DNA of 10,386 nucleotides, taken from an uncultured Pseudomonadota bacterium (GTDB taxonomy: Bacteria; Pseudomonadota; Gammaproteobacteria; Burkholderiales; SG8-39). Location: the NCBI GenBank assembly GCA_903895005.1, contig CAITSH010000460.1, forward strand, positions 1 to 10,386, in the 5' to 3' direction. Numbering within the stretch: the stretch's first letter is position 1; each line of letters starts with the position of its first letter. The translations under genes and the position numbers were made by a program. This document shows, piece by piece, positions 1 to 6,133 of the stretch. Below the pieces are notes generated by a model that worked only from the letters and a program-made list of their open reading frames with translations, did no database searches and had not been told where the DNA came from.

Positions 1-893
1 AGCGCCAGCACCGGCACACCGTTGACGGCCCGGCGCAATTCGCGCATCAGCGGCACGTAGGGCATGCGTGGCGTATGTCCGTCGGGCACGTGCTGCTCCA
101 GCGAATTGGCATGGCTGCCATGCGCAAAGCAGACGTAGTCGACATTGCCGAAGGCAGTGAGGTGGGCGGCAATGGACGCCGCCTCCGTTGGCCCGACGCT
201 GCCGGGAACACCATCATCACCGGGCAGCTTGAGGCCGATGATGAACCCGGTGCCACAGGCAGCGCGAATCGCAGCCACCAACTCGGCGATGATGCGCGCC
301 CGGCCCGCGACGTCGCCGCCGTAGCCGTCAGTGCGGCGGTTGGAGCGCGGCGACAGGAACTGGTTGAAGAGATGGCCGTGACCCGCTGAAATTTCCACGC
401 CGCTGAAACCGCAGCGCTGAAGGCGCAGCGATGAGCCGGTCATTTCATCGACGAGCACGCCGATGTCGGCGACGGAAAGCGCGCGCGGCACGCTCCAACT
501 GAGGTCATCGGGCAGCACCGACGCGCTGGTTGCGTCGGTCACGCGCCCTGGAATATTGCGGCCGCGGCCGCGATCGACGATCTGCGCCAACAGCCGGCAG
601 TCCTGCGACTCGACCGCAGCCGCCCAGCGGGTAAGCCCATCGAGGTTGTCATCGTTCCATGCGCGTACACGGCTTGCCACATCGAACCCGCGCCACATGC
701 CAAGGGGCTCGGCGACAATCATCGCCACACCACCCCGCGCGCGGCTGGCGTGATAATTGATCAGGCGCTCGGTGACGCGCGAGCCTTCGGCAAAATGCGT
801 CGAGATGGATGCATGCACGATGCGGTTGCGCAGCGCGCGACCGGCGAGCGCAAATGAACGCATCATTGCGGGGTAGGCTGCGTCCGCGGTCAT
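1..893 (-). CDS. Old Yellow Enzyme-family NADH:flavin oxidoreductase, N-terminal part (runs off left edge)
   Basis: The visible 297 codons form most of an FMN-binding TIM barrel of the Old Yellow Enzyme / 2,4-dienoyl-CoA reductase family. The hallmark segment is at residues 172-193 (HGHLFNQFLSP, then SNRRTDGYGG). LRNRIV at 21-26 is the usual N-terminal strand, and PVLAL at the edge is where the late barrel strand falls. Family members reduce activated C=C bonds or demethylate small amines with NAD(P)H. Whether this one also carries the 4Fe-4S and FAD/NAD domains of the 650-residue type cannot be seen. Two usual active-site positions differ: the HGYL tyrosine is His, and the QLxHxGR histidine segment reads QIVDRGR. 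The ATG start is supported by AGAGGA at 906-901. The gene lies 47 nt downstream of the aldolase-family gene on the same strand, probably in one operon. Family is secure; substrate is unknown. Confidence 0.9.
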   Translation of the reverse strand, partial: MTADAAYPAMMRSFALAGRALRNRIVHASISTHFAEGSRVTERLINYHASRARGGVAMIVAEPLGMWRGFDVASRVRAWNDDNLDGLTRWAAAVESQDCRLLAQIVDRGRGRNIPGRVTDATSASVLPDDLSWSVPRALSVADIGVLVDEMTGSSLRLQRCGFSGVEISAGHGHLFNQFLSPRSNRRTDGYGGDVAGRARIIAELVAAIRAACGTGFIIGLKLPGDDGVPGSVGPTEAASIAAHLTAFGNVDYVCFAHGSHANSLEQHVPDGHTPRMPYVPLMRELRRAVNGVPVLA

Positions 894-899
894 GGGCTA

Positions 900-906
900 T
901 TCCTCT
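900..906 (-). promoter_or_regulatory. Ribosome binding site of the left oxidoreductase gene
   Basis: On the minus strand AGAGGAA lies about 7 nt before the ATG at 893. It is one of the clearest Shine-Dalgarno sequences in the window and fixes the start of the oxidoreductase. It sits in the 47-nt gap after the aldolase-family stop codon, so the gene is translated independently within a shared transcript. Confidence 0.7.
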
Positions 907-940
907 GGGCGCCAAGTCAGTACGAACAAGTCACGACAGG

Positions 941-1687
941 TCACGCGAAGAGCTTGGCGTCGCCGTTGGTGCGCGCCACCCAGTCGAGCTTGCGGCTGAA
1001 ATAATTCCAGGAGTGCTCGATGTGCACCGGCGACATGATTTGTCCGCGACGCTTGGCGCGCGTTGCCGCGTCGGGGAAAACCGGTTTGACGCCCGCGCTG
1101 CCGCCAAGTATATGCATGCGCGCCGCGCGCTCAAGGAATATGCCCATGCACACGGCGTGCTCGATCGAGGTGCCGCAAAAGGTCACGCCGTGATTGGCCA
1201 TCAAAACCGCAAAATGCGGCCCAAGCGCCGTGGCAAGTGCGACGCCCTGCTCCTTGGTCTTTAGCAGCGCCGCGTCGTCGCGATGGCATGGCACCGCCTC
1301 GAAGTAATCGGCATCCAGTGTGAAAGGTTCCAACGGGCCCGACAGAGCGGATAAGACGCTGGTGTGGGGCGGATGCGTATGCGCCACCACATGGACATCG
1401 GGACGCATGCGCAGGATCTCGGAGTGAATGGGCCACTCCGAATGGCGTCCACCCTCGCCCTCGAGCTTGTTGCCCTCGCCGTCGACCAGCACAAAGTCGG
1501 CCGCCGAGGTGATCTCCCCGAGGCCGTAGGCATTGCGCTTGAGCCAGTAACCGCGCCCCTGCGGATCGCGCAGTGAGAGATGACCCAGCGTCATGTCGCC
1601 ATGGCCCTCCATTTCGAGGATGCGGCAGGCGCGGGCGAGTTTGTCGAGTTCTGCGGTAAGCGTCATGGCTGTGGGTTGCGCTTTCAT
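941..1687 (-). CDS. Class II aldolase/adducin-family protein
   Basis: The 248-residue product has the fold signature of zinc-dependent class II aldolases such as L-fuculose-phosphate aldolase. GDMTLGHLSLR at 30-40 is the N-terminal phosphate-loop region. SEWPIH at 83-88 carries Glu84, aligned with the catalytic Glu of FucA. HTHPP at 103-107 and His166 in ANHG supply the three metal-binding histidines. All key residues are present, so it should be a metal-dependent aldolase, decarboxylase or epimerase; relatives act on sugar phosphates and on aromatic or hydroxy acids, so the substrate stays open. Two starts are possible: ATG at 1687 or ATG eight codons in, at 1666. Neither has a good Shine-Dalgarno sequence, and a CATACT box at 1695-1690 would favour the inner one. 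It is the first gene of a likely operon with the flavin oxidoreductase. Confidence 0.9.
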   Translation of the reverse strand: MKAQPTAMTLTAELDKLARACRILEMEGHGDMTLGHLSLRDPQGRGYWLKRNAYGLGEITSAADFVLVDGEGNKLEGEGGRHSEWPIHSEILRMRPDVHVVAHTHPPHTSVLSALSGPLEPFTLDADYFEAVPCHRDDAALLKTKEQGVALATALGPHFAVLMANHGVTFCGTSIEHAVCMGIFLERAARMHILGGSAGVKPVFPDAATRAKRRGQIMSPVHIEHSWNYFSRKLDWVARTNGDAKLFA

Positions 1688-1692
1688 AAAGT

Positions 1693-1718
1693 ATGCTGCC
1701 GGAGAGGGTACGCAGCAT
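1693..1718. promoter_or_regulatory. Inverted repeat (candidate operator) just upstream of the aldolase-family gene
   Basis: ATGCTGC at 1693-1699 and GCAGCAT at 1712-1718 form a perfect 7-bp inverted repeat with a 12-nt centre. The half-sites lie 19 bp apart, about two helical turns, which suits a dimeric regulator. The repeat ends 5 bp before the ATG at 1687 and contains a -10-like CATACT (1695-1690, minus strand). Its centre holds one of the GGTACG hexamers (1707-1712). As RNA it could instead fold into a hairpin next to the start codon. Regulation is inferred. Confidence 0.4.
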
Positions 1719-1800
1719 TAATCAGGGGCGATACATGTGCAAGAGCGTTACTTTGACAAAGGAAGGATGGACGGGCGCGAAACCGACAAACATCTCCGGC

Positions 1801-1806
1801 CGTACC
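1801..1806 (-). repeat. GGTACG hexamer copy in the methyltransferase-aldolase gap
   Basis: CGTACC on the plus strand, 4 bp before the methyltransferase stop codon complement at 1811. It is one of five copies seen in the window, all between genes. By itself a hexamer carries little weight. The rest of the 1688-1810 gap holds an 11-bp palindrome (CTTTGACAAAG, 1751-1761) and no convincing terminator for the methyltransferase. Confidence 0.25.
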
Positions 1807-1810
1807 TGAC

Positions 1811-2695
1811 TCAATCCGGCAGGCGGGCAACAACATGCAACCCTGCCACCGGCTTGCCAAGTTCCACCCGCATCACCGCCTCGTGTACCTGTGTCAGGGA
1901 AAAGCCGTGCGGCTGAAGCGCTTTTTCAAGAAATGCAAGCGAATGGGTGAAGCGTCCGCTGACATGGAAGCCGGGCGTCATGCCCTCCCCCTTTTCGACA
2001 TCAAAGACAAACCGTCCGCCTCGGCGCAAGTTGCGGGCAAGCGCGGCGGCCAATTCATCCAGATCGCCAAAATACATGAGGACATTCGCCGCAAACACCA
2101 CGTCGGTCACGCCGGCGGCACGACCGAGAAATTCGAGGATCTCGGCCTGCACCAGTTCGTCATAGACGCGCTTTTCAGACGCCAATTCCAGCATGCGCGC
2201 GGACAGGTCGACACCGGCGAGCCGGCGAGCAAACGGCCGCAACAATGGACCGCACCAGCCGCTCCCGCACCCCAGATCCAGCACGTCCAGCGCGCGCGCC
2301 TCCGTGCCACCGTCGGCGCGCAGCAAGTCGCGCAGGACTTCGGGAACGCTGTAGCCGAGGCTGCGCATATTGGACTCATAGGTGCCCGCGTTGCGGTCAA
2401 AAACGTACAACACAACTTCGTCGGGCAGGCGCGGCGGGGCCGGGGCGCGACCAAGGGCCACGAGCCCCATCGTCGCAATGGCGTCTCCGGGGAATTTTGA
2501 AAGACAGCGTTGATACCAGGCAGCCGCCTCATCGGCGCGGCCGGCGGCGCGCAAAAACCGCCCCGCGGCCCGATACAGTTCCGGATCGCCGGGCGTCTCA
2601 AGCACCGCTTTCTCCAACGAGGCAATCGCCTCGTCGAGCTTACCCTGCTGAAGGGCCTCCATCGCCTGGCGGCGGTGGTCCACTGGAACCTTCAT
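1811..2695 (-). CDS. TPR-repeat SAM-dependent methyltransferase
   Basis: This 294-residue protein has two parts. Residues about 5-72 form two tetratricopeptide-like helical pairs (AMEALQQGKLDEAIASLEKA, then AAGRADEAAAWYQRCLSKFP), a likely protein-binding module. Residues about 95-290 form a class I methyltransferase: FDRNAGTYESNM at 99-110, motif I VLDLGCGSG at 138-146, acidic Asp163 after strand 2 (GVDLSARML), and DVVFAANVLMYFGDLDEL at 198-215. This matches the TPR-containing predicted methyltransferases grouped as COG4976. The substrate is unknown; the TPR part suggests a protein or protein-bound substrate. There is no signal peptide, so it is cytoplasmic. The ATG at 2695 is preceded by AAAGGCGG (2709-2702); an inner ATG at codon 12 would lose part of the first repeat. 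It is divergent from the Bug receptor and 123 nt upstream of the aldolase-family gene. Confidence 0.88.
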   Translation of the reverse strand: MKVPVDHRRQAMEALQQGKLDEAIASLEKAVLETPGDPELYRAAGRFLRAAGRADEAAAWYQRCLSKFPGDAIATMGLVALGRAPAPPRLPDEVVLYVFDRNAGTYESNMRSLGYSVPEVLRDLLRADGGTEARALDVLDLGCGSGWCGPLLRPFARRLAGVDLSARMLELASEKRVYDELVQAEILEFLGRAAGVTDVVFAANVLMYFGDLDELAAALARNLRRGGRFVFDVEKGEGMTPGFHVSGRFTHSLAFLEKALQPHGFSLTQVHEAVMRVELGKPVAGLHVVARLPD

Positions 2696-2858
2696 GGCGC
2701 GCCGCCTTTACATCGGCATCCGGAGGGGCTATCCGTTGCGCAAACCAGTTTATTTAATTCGACGAATGACGCGTTCATCCCAATCCCGTAACAGGCGATC
2801 ATCAATGTATCCAAGCCGCAATTATCACTTTGGTGGCTGACAAGCTGTAGAGCCTGCC

Positions 2859-2957
2859 GGTACGCACAACCTGCATTGTAAGGCCGGACAGGCGCGTACT
2901 TAAAAAATGGCTTGCGAGTTCGTACCGCCCGCCTTTCATGAAAAAAGCAGTGGTACG
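2859..2957. repeat. Cluster of GGTACG/CGTACC sites upstream of the Bug receptor gene
   Basis: GGTACG occurs at 2859-2864 and 2952-2957 and CGTACC at 2921-2926; a related GCGTAC is at 2894-2899. The last two full sites form a 7-bp inverted repeat, TCGTACC/GGTACGA, with a 25-nt spacer. GTAC centres are spaced about 36, 26 and 31 bp. The copy at 2952 overlaps the candidate -10 box, the position a repressor would use. Binding by a regulator is inferred. Confidence 0.35.
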
Positions 2958-2959
2958 AT
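2951..2959 (+). promoter_or_regulatory. Candidate extended -10 promoter of the Bug receptor gene
   Basis: TGGTACGAT fits the extended -10 form TGnTAnnAT. No -35 hexamer is recognisable at 16-18 bp. Transcription would start near 2966, giving a leader of roughly 43 nt before the ATG at 3009. Confidence 0.35.
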
Positions 2960-2999
2960 TGCGCCCTTGGCGATGTTTCGCCTCCTCGATGCCCCCGAC

Positions 3000-3005
3000 G
3001 GAGAA
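3000..3005 (+). promoter_or_regulatory. Ribosome binding site of the Bug receptor gene
   Basis: GGAGAA ends 3 nt before the ATG at 3009, so GGAG is 5 nt away. It selects this ATG over the upstream in-frame ATG at 2907, and a signal peptide begins directly at the chosen start. Confidence 0.7.
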
Positions 3006-3008
3006 CCC

Positions 3009-3974
3009 ATGATTCGAATGCTGTTAAGCGCGTGCCTGTTGTTATCACTCGTGGTTACGCAAGCCCACGCCCAGGCGCCCGCTTATCCTTCGAAGCCGGT
3101 GCGCATTGTCATCTCCTTCCCGCCGGGTGGCAGCACCGACCTGCTGGCGCGCCTGTTGGCGGAAAAGCTTCAGGCAGGCTTGCAGCAGTCGGTTATCGTC
3201 GAAAACCGGCCGGGCGGAAATTTTGTAATCGCCGCGGAAGCGGTGGCCAAATCCGCGCCAGACGGCTATACGCTGTTCCTCGCGGTCGACTCGACGATGT
3301 CGGTCAACCCGATGTTGTACGCCAAGCTTTCTTACGATCCGGAAAAGGACTTCGCGCCGATTTCACTGGTGGCGCTGCAGTCGCTGTTCATGGTTGCCGG
3401 CCCCAAGGCCCCTGCACGCGACCTGCCCGGTCTGCTCGCCTACGCGCGTGCCAACCCGGGCAAGCTCACCTACGGCAGTTCGGCCATCCTGCAGCAACTC
3501 ACCGGCGAAAAAATCAAACTCGACGCCAAAGTTGACATGCTTCATGTGCCCTTCAAGGGCTCGCCGCCCATGCTGCAGGCGCTGCTCAACGGTGAAATCG
3601 ATTTCGCCATCACCGTCACCACGCCCTATTCCACCTACGTCAAGGAAGGGCGGTTGTTCGGCCTGGTGACCTCGGGCAGCAAACGCGAGGCCGCGCTGCC
3701 CGCCACGCCGGTGATGGCGGAGGTGGGCTTCCGTTCGCTTGAGTTCAGCAACTGGACCGGGCTGTTCGCCCCGGCCGGAACCCCCGAGGCCATCATCGAG
3801 AAGCTCAATGCCGAGGTCAAAAAAGCCTTGAACGATCCGGCCGTGGCCGCGCGCCTTGCGCCGACCGGCATCTACCCGAGCACGAGCACACCCGAGCAAT
3901 TGCGCGCATTGCGCAAAGGCGACGTAGAACGTTGGGGGCCGGTGATCAAGGCCACCGGGATCAAGCTGGACTGA
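3009..3974 (+). CDS. Bug/TctC-family tripartite tricarboxylate transporter substrate-binding protein
   Basis: The product has 321 residues, the usual length for the family. A Sec signal peptide (Met-Ile-Arg, then a hydrophobic stretch) ends at AHA-Q, residues 19-22, so the mature protein is periplasmic. Family signatures follow: YPSKPVRIVISFPPGGSTD at 26-44, VENRPGG at 64-70, DGYTL at 85-89, YDPEKDFAPI at 109-118, VPFKGSPPMLQALLNGEIDF at 180-199 and LFAPAGTPEAI at 252-262. Members bind carboxylates, amino acids, nicotinate and similar solutes, and either feed a TctAB permease or act as sensors. No tctA or tctB gene is nearby, so this is an orphan receptor. The GANG-like turn after the ENRPG segment reads GGNF here, which may affect ligand contact. 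It is divergent from the methyltransferase and convergent with lolD. Ligand unknown. Confidence 0.93.
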   Translation: MIRMLLSACLLLSLVVTQAHAQAPAYPSKPVRIVISFPPGGSTDLLARLLAEKLQAGLQQSVIVENRPGGNFVIAAEAVAKSAPDGYTLFLAVDSTMSVNPMLYAKLSYDPEKDFAPISLVALQSLFMVAGPKAPARDLPGLLAYARANPGKLTYGSSAILQQLTGEKIKLDAKVDMLHVPFKGSPPMLQALLNGEIDFAITVTTPYSTYVKEGRLFGLVTSGSKREAALPATPVMAEVGFRSLEFSNWTGLFAPAGTPEAIIEKLNAEVKKALNDPAVAARLAPTGIYPSTSTPEQLRALRKGDVERWGPVIKATGIKLD

Positions 3975-3995
3975 GGCCACGCCGTAACGCAATCA

Positions 3996-4026
3996 CTGGA
4001 AATGCCCGCCTGGCGCGGATTTCCAG
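3996..4026. terminator. Terminator-like hairpin between convergent Bug receptor and lolD genes
   Basis: CTGGAAAT (3996-4003) pairs perfectly with ATTTCCAG (4019-4026) over a 15-nt loop that has some inner G-C pairing. It lies in the 60-nt gap between two convergent stop codons and would fold on either strand. Neither side has a clear U-tract, so termination is plausible but not certain. Confidence 0.4.
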
Positions 4027-4034
4027 CCATCGTC

Positions 4035-4742
4035 TCAGTTAGCCGCCTGCAACACCCCGTCATGCAGGCGCATCACCCGGTCCGCGTGGCGGGCGAGCTC
4101 GGCGTCATGGGTGACCATGATCAGGCTGGTGCCGCGCTCGCGGTTGAGCTTGGTCATCAGGTCGAAGACCATTTGTGCATTCTGGCGGTCAAGGTTGCCG
4201 GTCGGTTCATCGGCGAGCACGCAGGCGGGCCGGGTGACAAGGGCGCGTGCCAGCGCCGCGCGCTGGCGTTCGCCTCCGGAGAGTTCCCCCGGCGTGTGGG
4301 TCAGCCGCTCGGCCAGCCCGACATCGGCAAGCACCGCCTTTGCCGTGGCGTAGGCTTCTTCGCGCGGCATGCGCCGGATCAGTAGGGGCATGGCCACGTT
4401 CTCGAGCGCGCTGAATTCGCCCAGCAGGTGATGGAATTGGTAGACAAAGCCAAGCGCGCTGTTGCGCAGGTTGCCTCGCTCGGTTTCAGACAGGCTCAAC
4501 ATGGGCCGGCCAAGCACGCTGACTTCGCCCGCGCTGGGGGCGTCAAGGCCGCCCAGAATATGCAGCAGCGTGCTCTTTCCTGAACCGGACGAACCGATGA
4601 TGGCGACGATTTCACCGCGCGCCACCTCCAGATCGATGCTCTCGAGTACACGCACCTCGCCGCCGCCCTGCAAATAGATTTTTGAAAGGCCTTTGCAGGA
4701 AAGCACCGGTGTATCCAGACCCGGTTGCACGGTCTCACTCAT
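4035..4742 (-). CDS. lolD: Lipoprotein-releasing system ATP-binding protein LolD
   Basis: This 235-residue ABC ATPase drives detachment of outer-membrane lipoproteins from the inner membrane and their transfer to LolA. The motifs are complete and in order: Walker [10 protein letters not shown] at 50-58, Q-loop Gln102 in [20 protein letters not shown] (the LolD-type sequence after the Q-loop), signature LSGGERQ at 154-160, Walker B CVLADEP at 174-180 and the H-loop His212. The next-closest relatives, MacB-type and FtsE ATPases, are less likely given the partner gene. The ATG at 4742 starts inside the last codons of lolC, an 8-bp overlap that implies translational coupling. An upstream in-frame extension would lie within lolC and is not needed. 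Confidence 0.95.
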   Translation of the reverse strand: MSETVQPGLDTPVLSCKGLSKIYLQGGGEVRVLESIDLEVARGEIVAIIGSSGSGKSTLLHILGGLDAPSAGEVSVLGRPMLSLSETERGNLRNSALGFVYQFHHLLGEFSALENVAMPLLIRRMPREEAYATAKAVLADVGLAERLTHTPGELSGGERQRAALARALVTRPACVLADEPTGNLDRQNAQMVFDLMTKLNRERGTSLIMVTHDAELARHADRVMRLHDGVLQAAN

Positions 4743-5979
4743 AGCGCAGGGCCTCGGCCGGGTTGACGCGCGAAGCGCGCCAGCTCGGGTAAATCGTGGC
4801 AAGCAGGGACAGCACCAGCGACACGATGGCAATCGTCACCACGTCGCGCGTCTGCAGGTCCGAGGGCAGTTCACTGATGTAGTAGACCTCCTTGGCGAGG
4901 AACTGCATGCCGATCACACGCTCGATAAAAGGCACCACGACATCGATGTTCCAGGCGAGCAGCACGCCGCCGACCACGCCGATGAGCGTTCCAATGACGC
5001 CGATCAGCACGCCCTGCACGATGAAAATTTTCATGATGCCGCCGGGACTCGCACCCAGGGTGCGCAGGATGGCGATATCGGGCTGCTTGTCGGTCACCGC
5101 CATCACCAGTGTCGAGACGATGTTAAAGGCCGCCACCGCGACGATCAGGGTGAGGATGATGAACATGACGTTCTTTTCGATCTGCACGGCGCGAAAAAAA
5201 TTGGCGTGGCTGCGAGTCCAGTCACTGACGTACACTTCACCCATGTCCTTGTCTTGCATCAGTTCGCGCGTCACCTGCCGCGATTGAAAGAGGTCGGTAA
5301 GGCGAAGGCGCACGCCCGATACGCGCGGGCCCATCTGGTAGAGGCGCTGCGCGTCCTCAAGGTGCACCAGCGCAAGCCCCGAGTCGTATTCGAACATGCC
5401 GATCTCGAAAATACCCGAGACCGTGAATTGCTTGAGGCGGGGCACCACACCGGCCGGCGTAACGAGGCCCTGGGGCGCGATGAGGGTGACCTTCTCGCCA
5501 AGGCGCGCGCCAAGGGCGCGTGCGAGCTCGGAACCGAGAACGATATTGAAGCTGCCCGGCTCCAGGCTCTCCAGCCTGCCCGCCCGCATGTGCTTGCCGA
5601 TTTCCGCAACGCGCGCCTCGGCCCCGGGCACCACGCCGCGGATGACCGAGCCGCGCACCGCGCCGTCAAATGACAGCATGCCCTGCGCGTTGACATAGGG
5701 CGCCGCGGCAACAACCAGCGGATTCTTCGCGGCGCGTTGGGCCACGCCGGGCCAGTCGCGCAACTGGTTGTCCGGTCCGGTGATCTGCACGTGCGAAGCA
5801 ACACCGAGGATGCGCGTGCGCAATTCCTCCTGGAAACCGTTCATCACCGACAACACCACGATCAGCGCGGCAACGCCCAGTGCAATGCCGAGCATGGAGG
5901 TGAGCGAGATGAACGAAACAAAGCGGTTGCGCCGCTTTGCGCGCGTGTAGCGCAGTCCGATAAAGAGTTCGTAATTCAC
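4735..5979 (-). CDS. lolC: Lipoprotein-releasing ABC transporter permease LolC/LolE family (possibly LolF type)
   Basis: The 414-residue inner-membrane protein starts with [22 protein letters not shown], typical of the LolC/E family. It has four membrane segments at about 22-46, 270-295, 317-345 and 380-398, with a large periplasmic domain between the first two. The segment 163-188 ([20 protein letters not shown]) corresponds to the LolA-binding Hook region of LolC. Only one permease gene accompanies lolD, whereas enterobacteria have lolC, lolD and lolE, so this may act as a homodimer like the single-permease LolF systems; a second copy elsewhere cannot be excluded. The start is GTG at 5979: no ATG fits, homologues start at this point, and upstream sequence loses family character. 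It overlaps lolD by 8 bp and is divergent from the RpfE-like gene. Confidence 0.93.
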   Translation of the reverse strand: MNYELFIGLRYTRAKRRNRFVSFISLTSMLGIALGVAALIVVLSVMNGFQEELRTRILGVASHVQITGPDNQLRDWPGVAQRAAKNPLVVAAAPYVNAQGMLSFDGAVRGSVIRGVVPGAEARVAEIGKHMRAGRLESLEPGSFNIVLGSELARALGARLGEKVTLIAPQGLVTPAGVVPRLKQFTVSGIFEIGMFEYDSGLALVHLEDAQRLYQMGPRVSGVRLRLTDLFQSRQVTRELMQDKDMGEVYVSDWTRSHANFFRAVQIEKNVMFIILTLIVAVAAFNIVSTLVMAVTDKQPDIAILRTLGASPGGIMKIFIVQGVLIGVIGTLIGVVGGVLLAWNIDVVVPFIERVIGMQFLAKEVYYISELPSDLQTRDVVTIAIVSLVLSLLATIYPSWRASRVNPAEALRYE

Positions 5980-5988
5980 AGGGTGCGT

Positions 5989-5994
5989 AGTGTA
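5989..5994 (-). promoter_or_regulatory. Weak candidate -10 box for lolCD
   Basis: TACACT on the minus strand lies 9 nt before the GTG of lolC, which would give a leader of only about 3 nt. No -35 hexamer is at the right distance; a perfect TTGACA at 6038-6033 is 38 nt away, too far to pair with it. No Shine-Dalgarno sequence precedes the GTG. An upstream promoter with a longer leader is equally possible. Confidence 0.25.
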
Positions 5995-6120
5995 ACAGGC
6001 CGCCCCGCGCGCTCCTTTGTGTGCTGGCGCACTGTCAACACGCTCGGCACGCGAATCGCAAGGCCCCGGAACCCTGCCAGACAGGGCTTTTGAGCCGGCT
6101 GGCTGGTGCAGGCGGGGCTG

Positions 6121-6126
6121 TATACT
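6121..6126 (+). promoter_or_regulatory. Candidate -10 box for the RpfE-like gene, leaderless position
   Basis: TATACT (five of six to TATAAT), preceded by TG, lies exactly 7 nt before the ATG at 6134. Transcription would start at or beside the A of the start codon. No -35 hexamer and no Shine-Dalgarno sequence are recognisable. Confidence 0.4.
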
Positions 6127-6133
6127 CCGGCGC

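Larger units (their letters stand above)
2696..3008. other. 313-bp divergent intergenic region between the methyltransferase and Bug receptor genes
   Basis: This is the only gene-free stretch over 300 bases. Both strands contain open frames here, but none has family-like composition, and the frame continuing into the receptor gene lacks a ribosome site at its upstream ATG. It holds the methyltransferase ribosome site, an A+T-rich patch (2747-2760) with a weak minus-strand -10 box TAAACT (2752-2747) lacking a -35, an extended -10 for the receptor (2951-2959) and its ribosome site (3000-3005). It also contains four GTAC palindromes within about 100 bp. I see no structured RNA or riboswitch. Confidence 0.6.

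Noticed and set aside
1753..1758. Perfect TTGACA on the plus strand in the methyltransferase-aldolase gap
   Set aside because: No -10 box lies at 16-18 bp and no plus-strand gene follows; it is part of a short CTTTGACAAAG palindrome.
1835..2500. 221-codon plus-strand frame opposite the methyltransferase
   Set aside because: Antisense shadow with low-complexity composition; the minus strand encodes clear TPR and methyltransferase motifs.
2907..3008. N-terminal extension of the Bug receptor to an upstream ATG
   Set aside because: It would bury the signal peptide 34 residues inside the protein; the ATG at 3009 has a good ribosome site directly before the signal sequence.
2692..3048. 118-codon minus-strand frame spanning the intergenic region upstream of the receptor gene
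   Set aside because: Its composition is not protein-like, it has no ribosome site, and it overlaps the start of both flanking genes.
4693..5673. Long open frame (326 codons) on the plus strand opposite lolC
   Set aside because: It is rich in His, Asp and Arg, the usual pattern of an antisense shadow in G+C-rich DNA, has no recognisable domain, and lies opposite a clear LolC.
6033..6038. Perfect TTGACA on the minus strand upstream of lolC
   Set aside because: No -10-like hexamer is at standard spacing, and the nearest candidate (TACACT) is 38 nt away.
6017..6133. N-terminal extension of the RpfE-like protein
   Set aside because: The 39 extra residues are Arg- and Cys-rich and not family-like, and they cross the presumed promoter.
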